Source: Gluconobacter cadivus
GTDB taxonomy: Bacteria > Pseudomonadota > Alphaproteobacteria > Acetobacterales > Acetobacteraceae
NCBI RefSeq assembly: GCF_015244745.1
Contig: NZ_JABCQI010000005.1
Location: 182,986-246,985 of the forward strand
Direction of reading: 5' to 3'
DNA length: 64,000 nucleotides
The position numbers and the translations under genes are program-made. The notes below the pieces were generated by a model. That model saw only the letters and a program-made list of their open reading frames with translations, made no database searches and was not told the origin of the DNA. How positions within the stretch are numbered: the stretch's first letter is position 1; the number at the start of each line of letters is the position of its first letter. Positions 7,877-16,638 of the stretch are shown here, piece by piece.

Positions 7877-8794
7877 TCAGGCGGGTTCTTCTTCCACCGT
7901 TTCCGACATCTCTTCCGCCGCCAGTTTCAGGCGATGGTACGAGCGGCGGGAGAAGGGGAGGATCGCGATATAGAGCAGTCCTGCGCCTGCGAGGGCGCCC
8001 CAGGGGTCCGCGACCAGAAGGGCCGCGTACAGGCCCGTTCCGAGCATCAGAGGGAGGACATAACGCGCCGGAACCTTGAAGTTCTTGAACGACCAGACCG
8101 GCAGGGTCGAGACCAGCAGCAGCCCTGTGACGATCAGACAGACGGCCGAGACGAGGGGCAGGCGGGCGAATGCGGCCAGACCTTCGGCATGGAGGCGGTC
8201 GGCTTCGAGGCCGAGGAAGACCGGGAACAGGACCAGTCCGGCTCCGGCAGGGGCCGGGACGCCCGTGAAGAAGCTGTAGGAATAGTCCGGCTTGTCGTCG
8301 TCATCGAGGCTGGCGTTGAAGCGGGCCAGACGCAGAGCCATGCAGACCGTGAACAGGATGCACGGGACGAAAGAATAGCGTCCGGCATGTTCGAGCGACC
8401 ACATCAGCAGGACGAAGGACGGCGCCACGCCGAAGCAGACGAAGTCCGACAGGCTGTCGAATTCCGCGCCGAAGCGGGTGGCGCCCTTGAGGAGGCGCGC
8501 GATGCGTCCGTCCAGTCCATCGATGCAGGCTGCGATCAGCAACGCTACGGCTGCGGGTTCAAACTGGTGTTCGAGCGCAAACCGCATGCCGCTGAGCCCG
8601 GCGCAGAGGCCGAGCATTGTCATGATGTTGGGGATGAGGCGGTTGAACGACGGCCCGCGCACACGGGTGCGCGGGTTGCGGCCCATACGGCGCAGTCTGC
8701 GTCGGATGCGCCGCTTTCGGCCAGAAGCGCTCACAGGGGCGCCAATAGACTGGGCGGGTTCGCGGGTGGGTTCAACCGTCGGAGGCGTGGTCAT
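7877..8794 (-). CDS. pssA: CDP-diacylglycerol-serine O-phosphatidyltransferase
   Basis: 305 residues, integral membrane protein with about eight helices. It carries the CDP-alcohol phosphotransferase motif (DGRIARLLKGATRFGAEFD plus SLSD). It makes phosphatidylserine from CDP-diacylglycerol and serine, the first committed step to phosphatidylethanolamine. It has an arginine-rich N-terminal extension of roughly 50 residues. It lies 14 bases after psd on the same strand, so the two enzymes of the pathway are in one operon with psd first. Confidence 0.95.
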   Translation of the reverse strand: MTTPPTVEPTREPAQSIGAPVSASGRKRRIRRRLRRMGRNPRTRVRGPSFNRLIPNIMTMLGLCAGLSGMRFALEHQFEPAAVALLIAACIDGLDGRIARLLKGATRFGAEFDSLSDFVCFGVAPSFVLLMWSLEHAGRYSFVPCILFTVCMALRLARFNASLDDDDKPDYSYSFFTGVPAPAGAGLVLFPVFLGLEADRLHAEGLAAFARLPLVSAVCLIVTGLLLVSTLPVWSFKNFKVPARYVLPLMLGTGLYAALLVADPWGALAGAGLLYIAILPFSRRSYHRLKLAAEEMSETVEEEPA

Positions 8795-8808
8795 GTATGG
8801 CGTCTGGC

Positions 8809-9486
8809 TCAGAGCGTCGCCAGGACAGTTTCGCCACCAACCATGGTCTGCCCCTCCACAACCAGAGGTTCGACGCCGGGTGGCAGATAGACGTCGGTGC
8901 GCGAGCCGAAGCGGATCAGGCCGAAGCGCTCGCCTGCTTCCATGCGGTCGCCTTCTTCAACGAAGCACAGGATGCGGCGTGCAATCAGGCCAGCAATCTG
9001 CACGACGCCGATATTGCGGCCATCCGGCAGCGTCAGGCGCAGTTCGTTGCGCTCGTTGTGTTCGGACGCCTTGTCGAGGCTGGCATTGAGGAATTTGCCA
9101 GCGTGATAGGCGATCTTCGTCACTTCACCGGCGGCGGGCATCCGGTTGATATGGACGTTCAGCACGGAGAGGAACGTCGAGACGCGCCAGACCGGCGTGT
9201 GTCCCATTTCCAGCGCGGGTGGCGGCGTGACGAGGGCGACGGATGTGACGCGGCCATCGGCGGACGCCAGCACCAGATCGGCGCGCGGCGGCGGGGTGCG
9301 CTTGGGATCGCGGAAGAAGTACAGGCAGAACGCCGTGAAGGCGATGCCTGCATTGCCCAGCAGGCGCGTGGCGCGCCAGGGCGTGGCCCGTCCGATCAGT
9401 CCGACGAGCGAACCGGCGAGGAGGAAGGGAGTCGCGGCGCGGTGTGGCGGCGACAGGACGAGCTTGAAGGACTGGATCAGCGACAT
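8809..9486 (-). CDS. psd: Phosphatidylserine decarboxylase proenzyme
   Basis: About 225 residues from the ATG at 9486; the frame is open to 9522 but the extra twelve residues lack family character. Near the C-terminus lies RFGSRTDVYLP, where cleavage between Gly194 and Ser195 creates the pyruvoyl cofactor; the short alpha chain ends in GGETVLATL as in the compact alphaproteobacterial type. One N-terminal membrane segment pair is visible. The enzyme decarboxylates the product of PssA to phosphatidylethanolamine at the inner membrane. Confidence 0.94.
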   Translation of the reverse strand: MSLIQSFKLVLSPPHRAATPFLLAGSLVGLIGRATPWRATRLLGNAGIAFTAFCLYFFRDPKRTPPPRADLVLASADGRVTSVALVTPPPALEMGHTPVWRVSTFLSVLNVHINRMPAAGEVTKIAYHAGKFLNASLDKASEHNERNELRLTLPDGRNIGVVQIAGLIARRILCFVEEGDRMEAGERFGLIRFGSRTDVYLPPGVEPLVVEGQTMVGGETVLATL

Positions 9487-9565
9487 GGAACGCACTCTTA
9501 CGGCACACGGCGGGAGGGTCAAGAATTCGCCACAAAGAAGGCGTTTTTCGGGCAGGTTTTCTGCG

Positions 9566-10282
9566 TCAGGCAGGTTTGGGGACCTGTTGGGGAAGTGTGG
9601 CAGCCAGTTTGTCGTCGATCATGGGGATTCCAGCATAGGCATTTTTTCGGGCTGTGACGAGGTGAACGCCGCCGCATGGCAGGCGCAGTCTGTGTCCGAT
9701 CTGCTCCATGATCCGTCCCTGTGTGGCGGAAAGAGCGGCGGGTGGTGCCATCAGAGCCCCCGAATGATGGTCAATCCGGAACAGGGTCTGATCGAGCAGG
9801 CGGGTCAGTTGGCGGCTGCTATAGGGAATGCCGTGGCCGAAAGGGGTGGCGTCGGTATGCGCCCAGTAGCCGGAACGGTTGGGAACGATCAGGATCAGGG
9901 TGCCGTCATCGGTGAGGGTGCGCCAGATGGCCCGGAGGAAATCCGGGGCGACACGCGTGAATTCGAGACCGTGAACCACGAGCACCGCGTCCATTGAAAG
10001 GTCGTCGAAAGGCAGGCGACCGCTCTCGACGATGCAGTCTTTCGAGGAAGGGTGCAGTGTTTTTTGCGTCTGGGCGTGAAGCAGGCGCGCGGAGACTGCG
10101 AATTCGGCACTTTCGGGAAGGTAGGGGGCTGTGTAGCCTATGCCGAGAATGCGTCGGCCCCGCATGGGGGGTATGATGCGTCGCAGGCGCTCGTTGAGGA
10201 GCAGGGCCGTGCGCTGTCCCTGTCGGCTTTCATAGAAAGTCGCGGCATCATCGGAACGGATGCGGGCCAGGGACGTCAGCAT
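9566..10282 (-). CDS. SAM-dependent methyltransferase domain protein
   Basis: 238 residues. A Rossmann-like methyltransferase core is suggested by RRILGIGYTAPYL (motif I, degenerate), DAVLVVHGLEF (motif IV-like) and LTDDGTLILIVPNRSG. It resembles the Methyltransf_11 proteins that lie divergently next to gloB in many Alphaproteobacteria. The substrate is unknown. The gene is transcribed away from gloB with 40 bases between start codons, so the promoters must overlap. Confidence 0.8.
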   Translation of the reverse strand: MLTSLARIRSDDAATFYESRQGQRTALLLNERLRRIIPPMRGRRILGIGYTAPYLPESAEFAVSARLLHAQTQKTLHPSSKDCIVESGRLPFDDLSMDAVLVVHGLEFTRVAPDFLRAIWRTLTDDGTLILIVPNRSGYWAHTDATPFGHGIPYSSRQLTRLLDQTLFRIDHHSGALMAPPAALSATQGRIMEQIGHRLRLPCGGVHLVTARKNAYAGIPMIDDKLAATLPQQVPKPA

Positions 10283-10322
10283 GTAGCTACCTCATCAGCA
10301 GGACAGTCCAAGGGGAACAGTC

Positions 10323-11039
10323 ATGCCACTTGATATCAAGCCGATTCCGGTTCTGTCGGATAATTATGCCTGGCTGCTAACGACGCCAAAGGGGGAACGG
10401 GCCATCGTGGACCCCGGTGAGGCCGGGCCGATTCTTGATGAGATCGGGGAGGGGCGGCTGGACATGATCCTGCTGACTCACCATCACGCTGATCATACGG
10501 CCGGGACGGAAGCATTGCGGGAACGCTATGGCGCGCAGGTTTACGGGCCGCGCCAGAATCAGGAACGGCTGCCTCGGCTGGATCATGCTGTTGAAGATGG
10601 GGACGTTGTTTCTCTGGGAAATACGCAGATTCAGGTCTGGTTCACGCCGGGCCATGCGGTTGGGCATGTGTCATATGTCGTGGCTGAGGTTCCGGCGCTG
10701 TTCTGCGGGGATGTGTTGTTCAGTCTGGGCTGTGGGCGATTGCTGGAAGGCACGGCGCAGGAACTCTTCGACAGTCTGCATCGCTATGACAGTCTGCCGG
10801 ACAGCACGCTTGTCTGTGCGGGACATGAATATACGCGCTCCAACCTTGCTTTCGCACTGCATGTCGATCCGGAGAACGCCGCTCTGAAGGCGCGGGCCGG
10901 GGAAGTCGAACGTCTTCTGGAAGCTGGACAGCCAACGCTTCCAATCACGGTGGGTGTAGAGCGCAGGACTAATCCATTTCTGCTTGCGCCGGATGTTGCG
11001 ACCTTCGCGCGGCTGCGTAGAGAAAAGGATACGTTCTGA
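10323..11039 (+). CDS. gloB: Hydroxyacylglutathione hydrolase (glyoxalase II)
   Basis: 238 residues of the metallo-beta-lactamase fold. The binuclear metal motif is THHHADH (His53, His55, Asp57, His58), followed by the TPGHAVGH and CGDVLFSLGCGRL segments typical of glyoxalase II. It hydrolyses S-lactoylglutathione to lactate and glutathione, finishing methylglyoxal detoxification in the cytosol. Length is slightly short of the usual 250-260. It is followed by a strong terminator shared with the convergent oxidase operon. Confidence 0.93.
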   Translation: MPLDIKPIPVLSDNYAWLLTTPKGERAIVDPGEAGPILDEIGEGRLDMILLTHHHADHTAGTEALRERYGAQVYGPRQNQERLPRLDHAVEDGDVVSLGNTQIQVWFTPGHAVGHVSYVVAEVPALFCGDVLFSLGCGRLLEGTAQELFDSLHRYDSLPDSTLVCAGHEYTRSNLAFALHVDPENAALKARAGEVERLLEAGQPTLPITVGVERRTNPFLLAPDVATFARLRREKDTF

Positions 11040-11044
11040 CGACA

Positions 11045-11080
11045 CAAAAAAGCCCCGCTCGAAAGAGACGGGGCTTTTTA
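11045..11080. terminator. Bidirectional intrinsic terminator
   Basis: AAAAAAGCCCCG paired with CGGGGCTTTTTT around a loop of about eleven bases. It separates gloB from the convergent cio operon and works in both directions. Confidence 0.93.
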
Positions 11081-11094
11081 GCATCATCAGGCCG

Positions 11095-11244
11095 TTACCA
11101 GCCGAAGATGATTTTCTTGAGCAGTTCGGCACCAAGGCCGACGACGACAACGCCGCCCGCCCAGATCGCCACGAACCACCCCACACGCTTCATCCAGTTC
11201 AGGAAGCCCGGTTTCTCGTCCGGCTGACCATATTCGATACGCAT
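11095..11244 (-). CDS. DUF2474 small membrane protein, oxidase subunit
   Basis: A 49-residue reading frame (ATG 11244, stop 11095) directly behind cioB with an 18-base gap. It has a charged N-terminus, a single membrane helix (WFVAIWAGGVVVVGLG) and a lysine-containing tail. DUF2474 proteins occupy this place in cyanide-insensitive oxidase operons and are comparable in position to CydX, the small third subunit of E. coli bd-I. Function as a stabilising subunit is inferred from that position and from the WMKRVGWF start of the helix. Confidence 0.85.
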   Translation of the reverse strand: MRIEYGQPDEKPGFLNWMKRVGWFVAIWAGGVVVVGLGAELLKKIIFGW

Positions 11245-11262
11245 GGGGCTGGTCCTCTGCCG

Positions 11263-12288
11263 TTAGTGGTAGTGGTGTCCGGCGGACATTTTTCCGCGGA
11301 ACACATAGTACGAATAGGCGGTGTAGGAGAGGATTAGCGGCAGGAGGAACATCGTGCCGACCAGCAGGAAGGTCTGGCTCTCCGGCGGAGAGGAGGCCTG
11401 CCAGATGGTGATGGTCGGTGGCACGATATAGGGCCACACATTGATGCCCAGACCGCTGAAGCACAGGAAGAACAGGCCCAGCGTTGCGATGAAGGGCAGC
11501 AGGTGCGAGCGCGGGTTGCGCAGGCCGAGGAACAGTGCCGCTGCGAGAACGACGACTGCAACCGGAACCGGCGCCACCAGAGCGAGCTGCGGCATGTCCA
11601 GCCAGTGCTGCATGTAGGTGGTGTGGAGCATTGGCGTCCAGATCGAGACGAGCGCGATCGTCACCAGCATGAGGCCGCCGAGGACAAAGGAGATCCGGCG
11701 CATTGCATCATGCAGTTCGCCTTCGCAGCGCCACAGCAGCCATGTTGCGCCAAGAAGTGCGTAACCGATGACGACGGCGAGGCCGCAGAACAGGGCGAAG
11801 GGAGTAAACCAGTCGAAGCTGGACCCAACGAACACATTGTTCTCGATTTTGATCCCCTGAACGAGCGTTCCGAGAATTACGCCCTGCATGAAGGCCGCAA
11901 CGATAGATCCGCCGCAGAAGGAGCTGTCCCAGAAGAACTGGCTCATGGGCGATTCCGACTTGAAGCGGAACTCGAAAGACACGCCGCGCAGGATCAGGGC
12001 CAGCAGCATGAACAGGATCGGCAGGTAAAGGGCCGGGAGGATTGTGCCGTAGGCGACGGGGAAGACGCCATAGAGCGCGGCTCCGCCAAAGATCATCCAG
12101 GTTTCGTTGCCGTCCCAGACGGGGGCCACGGTGTTGACCATGAGATTGCGATGATCGTGATCCTTTTCCTTGAGGAAAAGGATGCCGATCCCGAGATCGA
12201 AACCATCAAGGCAGACATAGAGGAAGATGGCGGTTGCTGCGAGCAGCGCCCAGACCACCGGGAGCCAGAAGTCGGCTGTTTCTGTCAT
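11263..12288 (-). CDS. cioB: Cyanide-insensitive quinol oxidase subunit II
   Basis: 341 residues, about eight to nine membrane helices, beginning with the CydB-type segment LYVCLDGFDLGIGIL and containing WDGNETWMIFGGAALYG. It is the second core subunit of a bd-type quinol oxidase that reduces oxygen to water using ubiquinol without pumping protons. It starts 5 bases after cioA. In Gluconobacter this enzyme works beside the bo3 oxidase and is favoured at low pH. Confidence 0.95.
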   Translation of the reverse strand: MTETADFWLPVVWALLAATAIFLYVCLDGFDLGIGILFLKEKDHDHRNLMVNTVAPVWDGNETWMIFGGAALYGVFPVAYGTILPALYLPILFMLLALILRGVSFEFRFKSESPMSQFFWDSSFCGGSIVAAFMQGVILGTLVQGIKIENNVFVGSSFDWFTPFALFCGLAVVIGYALLGATWLLWRCEGELHDAMRRISFVLGGLMLVTIALVSIWTPMLHTTYMQHWLDMPQLALVAPVPVAVVVLAAALFLGLRNPRSHLLPFIATLGLFFLCFSGLGINVWPYIVPPTITIWQASSPPESQTFLLVGTMFLLPLILSYTAYSYYVFRGKMSAGHHYH

Positions 12289-12293
12289 GGTTC

Positions 12294-13733
12294 TTACTCC
12301 GCCATGCCAGCGCCGGCCGTCGGGCCGGACGGGGGCTGATGGGAGACCTGTGTTGTACCTGCGGCACGCTGGGGCTGGTCCTCGGCGGGGCCGTGTTCGC
12401 CCGGATGGGGTTCTTCGGCGAAGGTCCGCAGCAGGATGGTAATGCCACCCATGAACACGATGAAATAGACGACGATGAAGGCAATCATCGACGTTGCGAT
12501 GCTCGGCAGGGCGATCGGAGAGACGCTGTCGGCGGTCCGCATCAGGCCGTAGACGGTGAAGGGCTGACGGCCGACCTCAGTCGTGACCCAGCCACACAGC
12601 AGAGCGAGGAAGCCCGCCGGAGACATGAACAATGCGACCCGATGCAGAAGCGGCGTATCGTACAGTTTGCCTTTCCAGCGCAGATACAGCGACCACAGAC
12701 CGACCAGCACCATCAACATGCCCAGGGCGACCATGATGCGGAAGGAGAAGAACAGCAGCGGAGAATAGGCGCGGTCTTCTTTCGGGAAGTCCTTCAGGCC
12801 CGGGACCTTGCCGTCGAGACTGTGCGTCAGGATCAGCGAGCCCAGATAGGGGATGGCGATCTTGTAGCGGGTCGTCTCGTTTTCCATGTCGGGAATGCCG
12901 AACAGGATTTCTGGTGCGCGGCTTTCGGATTCCCAGTCGCCTTCAAGCGCGGCGATTTTGGCGGGCTGATATTCCAGCGTGTTCAGGCCCTGCGTATCAC
13001 CGGCCAGAACCTGGATCGGGGAGACGATGGCGGCCATCCACATCGCCATGGAGAACATCAGGCGGACCTGTTCGGACGCCTGACGACCTTCACGACGCGC
13101 CTTGAGCAGGTGCCATCCGGCCACGCCTGCCACGATAAACGCCACGCACAGAAAAGCTGCGAGGCCCATATGGACGATGCGGTACGGGAAAGACGGGTTG
13201 AAGACGATCTGCCACCAGTCGACGGGCAGGAAGCGGCCTGTGGCTTCGTCGATGCGATAGCCGCGGGGAGTCTGCATCCAGGAGTTGGAGGACAGGATCC
13301 AGCTCATGGAAATCAGCGTACCGATCGAGACCATGCAGGTGGCTGCGAAATGCAGGCCTTTGCCGACGCGGTTGAGGCCGAACATCATGACGCCGAGGAA
13401 CCCGGCTTCAAGGAAGAACGCCGTCATGACCTCATAGGCCAGCATCGGGCCGAGGATCGGACCGGCTTTCTGGGAGAAGGCCGACCAGTTCGTTCCGAAT
13501 TCGTAAGACATGACGAGGCCGGAGACCACGCCCATGCCGAAGACGACGGAAAAGACCTTCAGCCAGTATTTGAAGAGGTCCAGATAGGCGCTGCGGCCTG
13601 TCTTGAGCCAGAGGCCTTCCAGAACAGCCAGGTACGCTGCAAGACCGATTGAGAACGCCGGGAACACGATGTGAAACCCGACCGTAAACGCGAACTGGAA
13701 CCGCGCCAGGAATAAAGCCGAGAGGCCAAACAT
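12294..13733 (-). CDS. cioA: Cyanide-insensitive quinol oxidase subunit I
   Basis: 479 residues from ATG 13733, which has AGAAGG upstream; the longer open frame to 13868 has no family similarity. Heme ligands can be placed: the N-terminal His in FTVGFHIVFPAFSIG, His in RIVHMGLAA and a Met in FRIMVALGMLMV. The quinol-binding loop is short and the protein has GRQPFTVYGLMRTAD in place of the GRQPW form, which marks the CIO subfamily and not E. coli CydA. First gene of cioAB-DUF2474. Confidence 0.96.
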   Translation of the reverse strand: MFGLSALFLARFQFAFTVGFHIVFPAFSIGLAAYLAVLEGLWLKTGRSAYLDLFKYWLKVFSVVFGMGVVSGLVMSYEFGTNWSAFSQKAGPILGPMLAYEVMTAFFLEAGFLGVMMFGLNRVGKGLHFAATCMVSIGTLISMSWILSSNSWMQTPRGYRIDEATGRFLPVDWWQIVFNPSFPYRIVHMGLAAFLCVAFIVAGVAGWHLLKARREGRQASEQVRLMFSMAMWMAAIVSPIQVLAGDTQGLNTLEYQPAKIAALEGDWESESRAPEILFGIPDMENETTRYKIAIPYLGSLILTHSLDGKVPGLKDFPKEDRAYSPLLFFSFRIMVALGMLMVLVGLWSLYLRWKGKLYDTPLLHRVALFMSPAGFLALLCGWVTTEVGRQPFTVYGLMRTADSVSPIALPSIATSMIAFIVVYFIVFMGGITILLRTFAEEPHPGEHGPAEDQPQRAAGTTQVSHQPPSGPTAGAGMAE

Positions 13734-13912
13734 TTCAGTTGCCTTCTGGAGAGATGGCGAGAGGCAGATTCCGTCAGAGGCAAGGCCGCTCCCTGCGGGA
13801 TCTGACGCACGCAGAACGAGGATAACGAAGTTGTGATCGTTTCGTGTGTCGCCGTCTTTTGAACCCACAGAACGTGTTTGGCCAGAGAAAGTTCTGTGTT
13901 CCGGTGGGTTTT

Positions 13913-13926
13913 TTGATGAAAATCAA
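13913..13926. promoter_or_regulatory. FNR/FixK-type operator upstream of cioA
   Basis: Perfect inverted repeat TTGATGAAAATCAA, matching TTGAT-N4-ATCAA, the consensus of CRP/FNR-family oxygen and redox regulators. It lies about 180 bases before the cioA start codon and just behind the stop of the DUF2125 gene. No convincing -10 is visible at the class II distance, so the exact promoter is open. Its location suggests oxygen- or redox-dependent control of the bd oxidase. Confidence 0.75.
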
Positions 13927-13941
13927 GCGGAAATTTCGGCC

Positions 13942-15000
13942 TCAGGGGGGAGGGAATGTTCCGTTGAAAAGCGTGGAAATCGCCTGTGTATCCGGGAGGA
14001 TCTGGCCGTTGACGACGGGGAGCGCCACGGAAAGTGGTTGTTCGTTTTTGGGCTGTGGAACAGAAGCCTTCTCCAGCGCTTTGCGGAGGGCGGTCTGAAG
14101 GTCTGGGGCGAGGTGCGACTCTATTTCAGGCCGGTCCAGAAGGCGCGCTGCAAGCTCCTGCCAGTGGATCAGGGTCAGGGTAAGCGTGCCGGTTTGGCTT
14201 GGGAGGGTGATGCTGCCGGAAAGCGCAATGTGACTCCCTGTCGAGGCTGGGGAGGCTGAGGCGTCCTGAAGCAGGAGACGGCTATATGACGCTGGGTCAA
14301 GAAATGAGCGGTTTGTGGAAGATCCGGATGCAGTCAGGGCGAGTGCAAGATGCGCCTGATGCAGGTTGGTGGAGGCTCCATAGGGCAGTGGAAACCCGGA
14401 CAGTTCTGACGCTTTTGCCTCTATGCCGAGCCGTGTTGCGCCGACGGGGGCTTCGGGAAAGCGGATGAGGCGCCCGGAGAGGTTTTTTGCGAAGATCTGC
14501 CTGTCAGGCCATCCGCCCGAGAGCGCCATCTGAAATTGTGGCGCTGAAAATCGCAGGTCTTCTGGGTTTCTGAAACGGATCAGAACACCCGACGTCAGAA
14601 CAGTCAGGATTTTGTCATTCAGGACAAGCCGTATCGCCTGATGCCCCGTCAGGGAAATCGGAAGCCCTGTGCGAAGAAGGGAGGTCCATGATCCTCCAAG
14701 ACGAAGATGCTCTGCGGCCCAGCCTGCATCGTAGGGCGAACCGGACGATGCTGGATGTGTGGCGTCCAGATGGTCCAGTTCCACCCATGCGCCAAACGGC
14801 CAGCCGCCTCTGCGTAACGGAGTCGCATGAACGGCCCAGCCGTTTTTGTCTGCGGTGGCGATGGCGGTGTGGGCGCTGGTCTCCAGCCGGTGGATCGTGT
14901 GATGCCAGCAGAGTGTATCGAGGAGGATCGATATTGCGAGAATGGCAATCAAGACCACAGCATATCTGCTGTAACCGACAGTAAAGAACGAACGATCCAT
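13942..15000 (-). CDS. DUF2125 family membrane-anchored protein
   Basis: About 352 residues from ATG 15000 (frame open to 15039). One N-terminal membrane segment (YAVVLIAILAISILLDTL) is followed by a large periplasmic part with the DUF2125 pattern RRGGWPFGAWVELDHL. The role of the family is unknown; it is common in Alphaproteobacteria and has repeated beta-strand character. The gene is solitary, running toward the cio operon, and its end abuts the FNR-type box. Confidence 0.8.
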   Translation of the reverse strand: MDRSFFTVGYSRYAVVLIAILAISILLDTLCWHHTIHRLETSAHTAIATADKNGWAVHATPLRRGGWPFGAWVELDHLDATHPASSGSPYDAGWAAEHLRLGGSWTSLLRTGLPISLTGHQAIRLVLNDKILTVLTSGVLIRFRNPEDLRFSAPQFQMALSGGWPDRQIFAKNLSGRLIRFPEAPVGATRLGIEAKASELSGFPLPYGASTNLHQAHLALALTASGSSTNRSFLDPASYSRLLLQDASASPASTGSHIALSGSITLPSQTGTLTLTLIHWQELAARLLDRPEIESHLAPDLQTALRKALEKASVPQPKNEQPLSVALPVVNGQILPDTQAISTLFNGTFPPP

Positions 15001-15249
15001 TGAGCATCTCTTTTCGGGAGTGGCTGCGGGATTGGTCAACCCCTGTCTGTTTTATCCCCAGCCATGGAAAGTGCTTCGGGAGTGCCCGAAAATGCGTCCA
15101 TAGGTCGGTTTGCCATAAAAGCCATGGCGGTTGTGCAGCAGTGAAAACCGCAGAAAACCAAAGGATATGGAGATTTTGTTAATGGTTGGATGTTGGAAGC
15201 GCGAAGTTCTTGAGAGAGCGTTGAAAGATTTCAGTTTTTTGCAGTCCGA

Positions 15250-16002
15250 TTATGCGTTTTCCGGGTCCACAGAGTTATCCACAGGATCTCTGGGTAGGGT
15301 GTGGGTTGTGCACAGTTCGTCCCACGTGCTTTCCAGAGCCTTGGTAAAGGCCTTGCGTTCCTGTTGGGCCGCGAGAGGCTGGCCGATCACAATGTGAAGG
15401 GTGCCCGGACGTTTGAGCCAGGGGTTTCGGTCCCAGAAGAGCCCTGAATCGGTTGCGACGGGCACGACGGGAACGTTGGCCTGTCGTGCCAGAGCGACGA
15501 TACCGGGCTGGATCGGATGACGTTCGCCGGGCAGCGTGCGGGTGCCTTCGGGGAAGATGATGATCTGGCGGCCCGCGTCGTGAGCGGATTTTGCATCCTG
15601 CATCATGGTGCGCAGGGCTTTTGAACCGGCTTTCCGGTCGACGGAAATCATGCCGGTCAGACGCAGCATCGGGCCCACCACGGGAATGCGCGTCAGTTCT
15701 GTTTTGATGATGTAGTCAGGGCGTTCGACGAGGGTCATCCAGATGAAGCCATCGAAGAAGGACTGGTGCTGCGAGGCGATCAGCAGCGGGCCGGGCGGCA
15801 GGTTCTCCTGACCTGTGATTTTGATTCTGACCGACGAGATCCGGGTGAAGCCGAACAGAACGGCACGCGCCCAGAGTTTTGCATAAGAGAGGGCCAGATC
15901 CTGATTTTTCATCAGGCGGATCGGGATGGTCCCAAGGCCCATGAACAGGGTGATCCAGAAGAGATAGAGATTGAACAGGACGCCGCGCAGAATGCTCATC
16001 AT
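15250..16002 (-). CDS. plsC: 1-acyl-glycerol-3-phosphate acyltransferase
   Basis: About 250 residues from ATG 16002 (a second ATG follows at once, and the frame is open to 16038). The acyltransferase block I is HQSFFD (His79, Asp84), and the substrate block is FPEGTRT. Two N-terminal membrane helices hold it in the inner membrane, where it makes phosphatidic acid from lysophosphatidic acid. It sits just behind a YdcF-like gene and the ftsEX pair on the same strand. Confidence 0.92.
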   Translation of the reverse strand: MMSILRGVLFNLYLFWITLFMGLGTIPIRLMKNQDLALSYAKLWARAVLFGFTRISSVRIKITGQENLPPGPLLIASQHQSFFDGFIWMTLVERPDYIIKTELTRIPVVGPMLRLTGMISVDRKAGSKALRTMMQDAKSAHDAGRQIIIFPEGTRTLPGERHPIQPGIVALARQANVPVVPVATDSGLFWDRNPWLKRPGTLHIVIGQPLAAQQERKAFTKALESTWDELCTTHTLPRDPVDNSVDPENA

Positions 16003-16044
16003 GGTGTTCTGCACACCAGAAAAACCTGTCTGGCACAAGGGCTG

Positions 16045-16638
16045 TCAGGCGCCATCCAGTCCTTCACGACCATCTGGCAGGCCTGTCAGGACGCCAATTT
16101 CGGCGCCGAGTAGTTTGTTGTACTCCCGAAACATCAGGAAGAGGGTTCTCCGTGACGGAGTTTCTTGCAGGGCGAGTGGCACCACCGGATAGGCGATGAG
16201 GTCCAGATCGGGGGCTGTGCGGTGGATTTCGAGAACGGCCCGACGAATATGATAGCCGGAGGTGACGACGAGAAGGCGGTGCAGGCGGTTGTTTTTGGCC
16301 CATTCGGCTGTTTCGTGGGCGTTGCCGATCGTGCTGGTGGCGCGGCGTCCCAGAGTGATGCGTGCGGCCAGAGGTGAGGACAGGGGTTCCTGCTGAAGAT
16401 GCAGGATATGTTGCAGTGTAACATGGGGCCCAACGCCCGAAATCAACAGCAGGTGCCCGTATCCGCCTCGCAGGAGCGTAATGGCCGTATCGACGCGCTG
16501 TTCTCCGCCGGTCAGGGCGACAATGCCATCGCAGACAGTGGCGGTGACGGGAGGGCTGCTGGCGTCCTGAACGAACCAGACGAATCCCGCCAGCCAGAGA
16601 CCTCCCAGCGCCAGACATGCCCGGAAGAAGCGTGTCAT
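16045..16638 (-). CDS. YdcF/SanA-like DUF218 membrane protein
   Basis: 197 residues from ATG 16638, which overlaps the ftsX stop (ATGA). An N-terminal membrane segment is followed by a DUF218 domain: VALTGGEQRVDTAI, LLISGVGPHV, then RATSTIGNAHETAEW and LVVTSGYHIRRA. Members (ElyC, SanA, YdcF) influence cell envelope and peptidoglycan or lipid-carrier metabolism; the biochemical activity is not established. Coupling to ftsEX and closeness to plsC fit an envelope role. Confidence 0.87.
   Translation of the reverse strand: MTRFFRACLALGGLWLAGFVWFVQDASSPPVTATVCDGIVALTGGEQRVDTAITLLRGGYGHLLLISGVGPHVTLQHILHLQQEPLSSPLAARITLGRRATSTIGNAHETAEWAKNNRLHRLLVVTSGYHIRRAVLEIHRTAPDLDLIAYPVVPLALQETPSRRTLFLMFREYNKLLGAEIGVLTGLPDGREGLDGA

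Noticed and set aside
7934..8890. 318-residue plus-strand frame opposite pssA
   Set aside because: Antisense shadow: PssA motifs on the other strand are clear and this frame has none.
10329..10340. CTTGATATCAAG as a second FNR-type site
   Set aside because: It lacks the four-base spacer of the consensus and lies within the first codons of gloB.
12234..13652. 472-residue plus-strand frame opposite cioA
   Set aside because: Highly charged, low-complexity translation; cioA is certain on the minus strand.
15040..15249. Possible small genes between plsC and the DUF2125 gene
   Set aside because: Short frames here have no ribosome site or conserved pattern; I see nothing definite in this gap.
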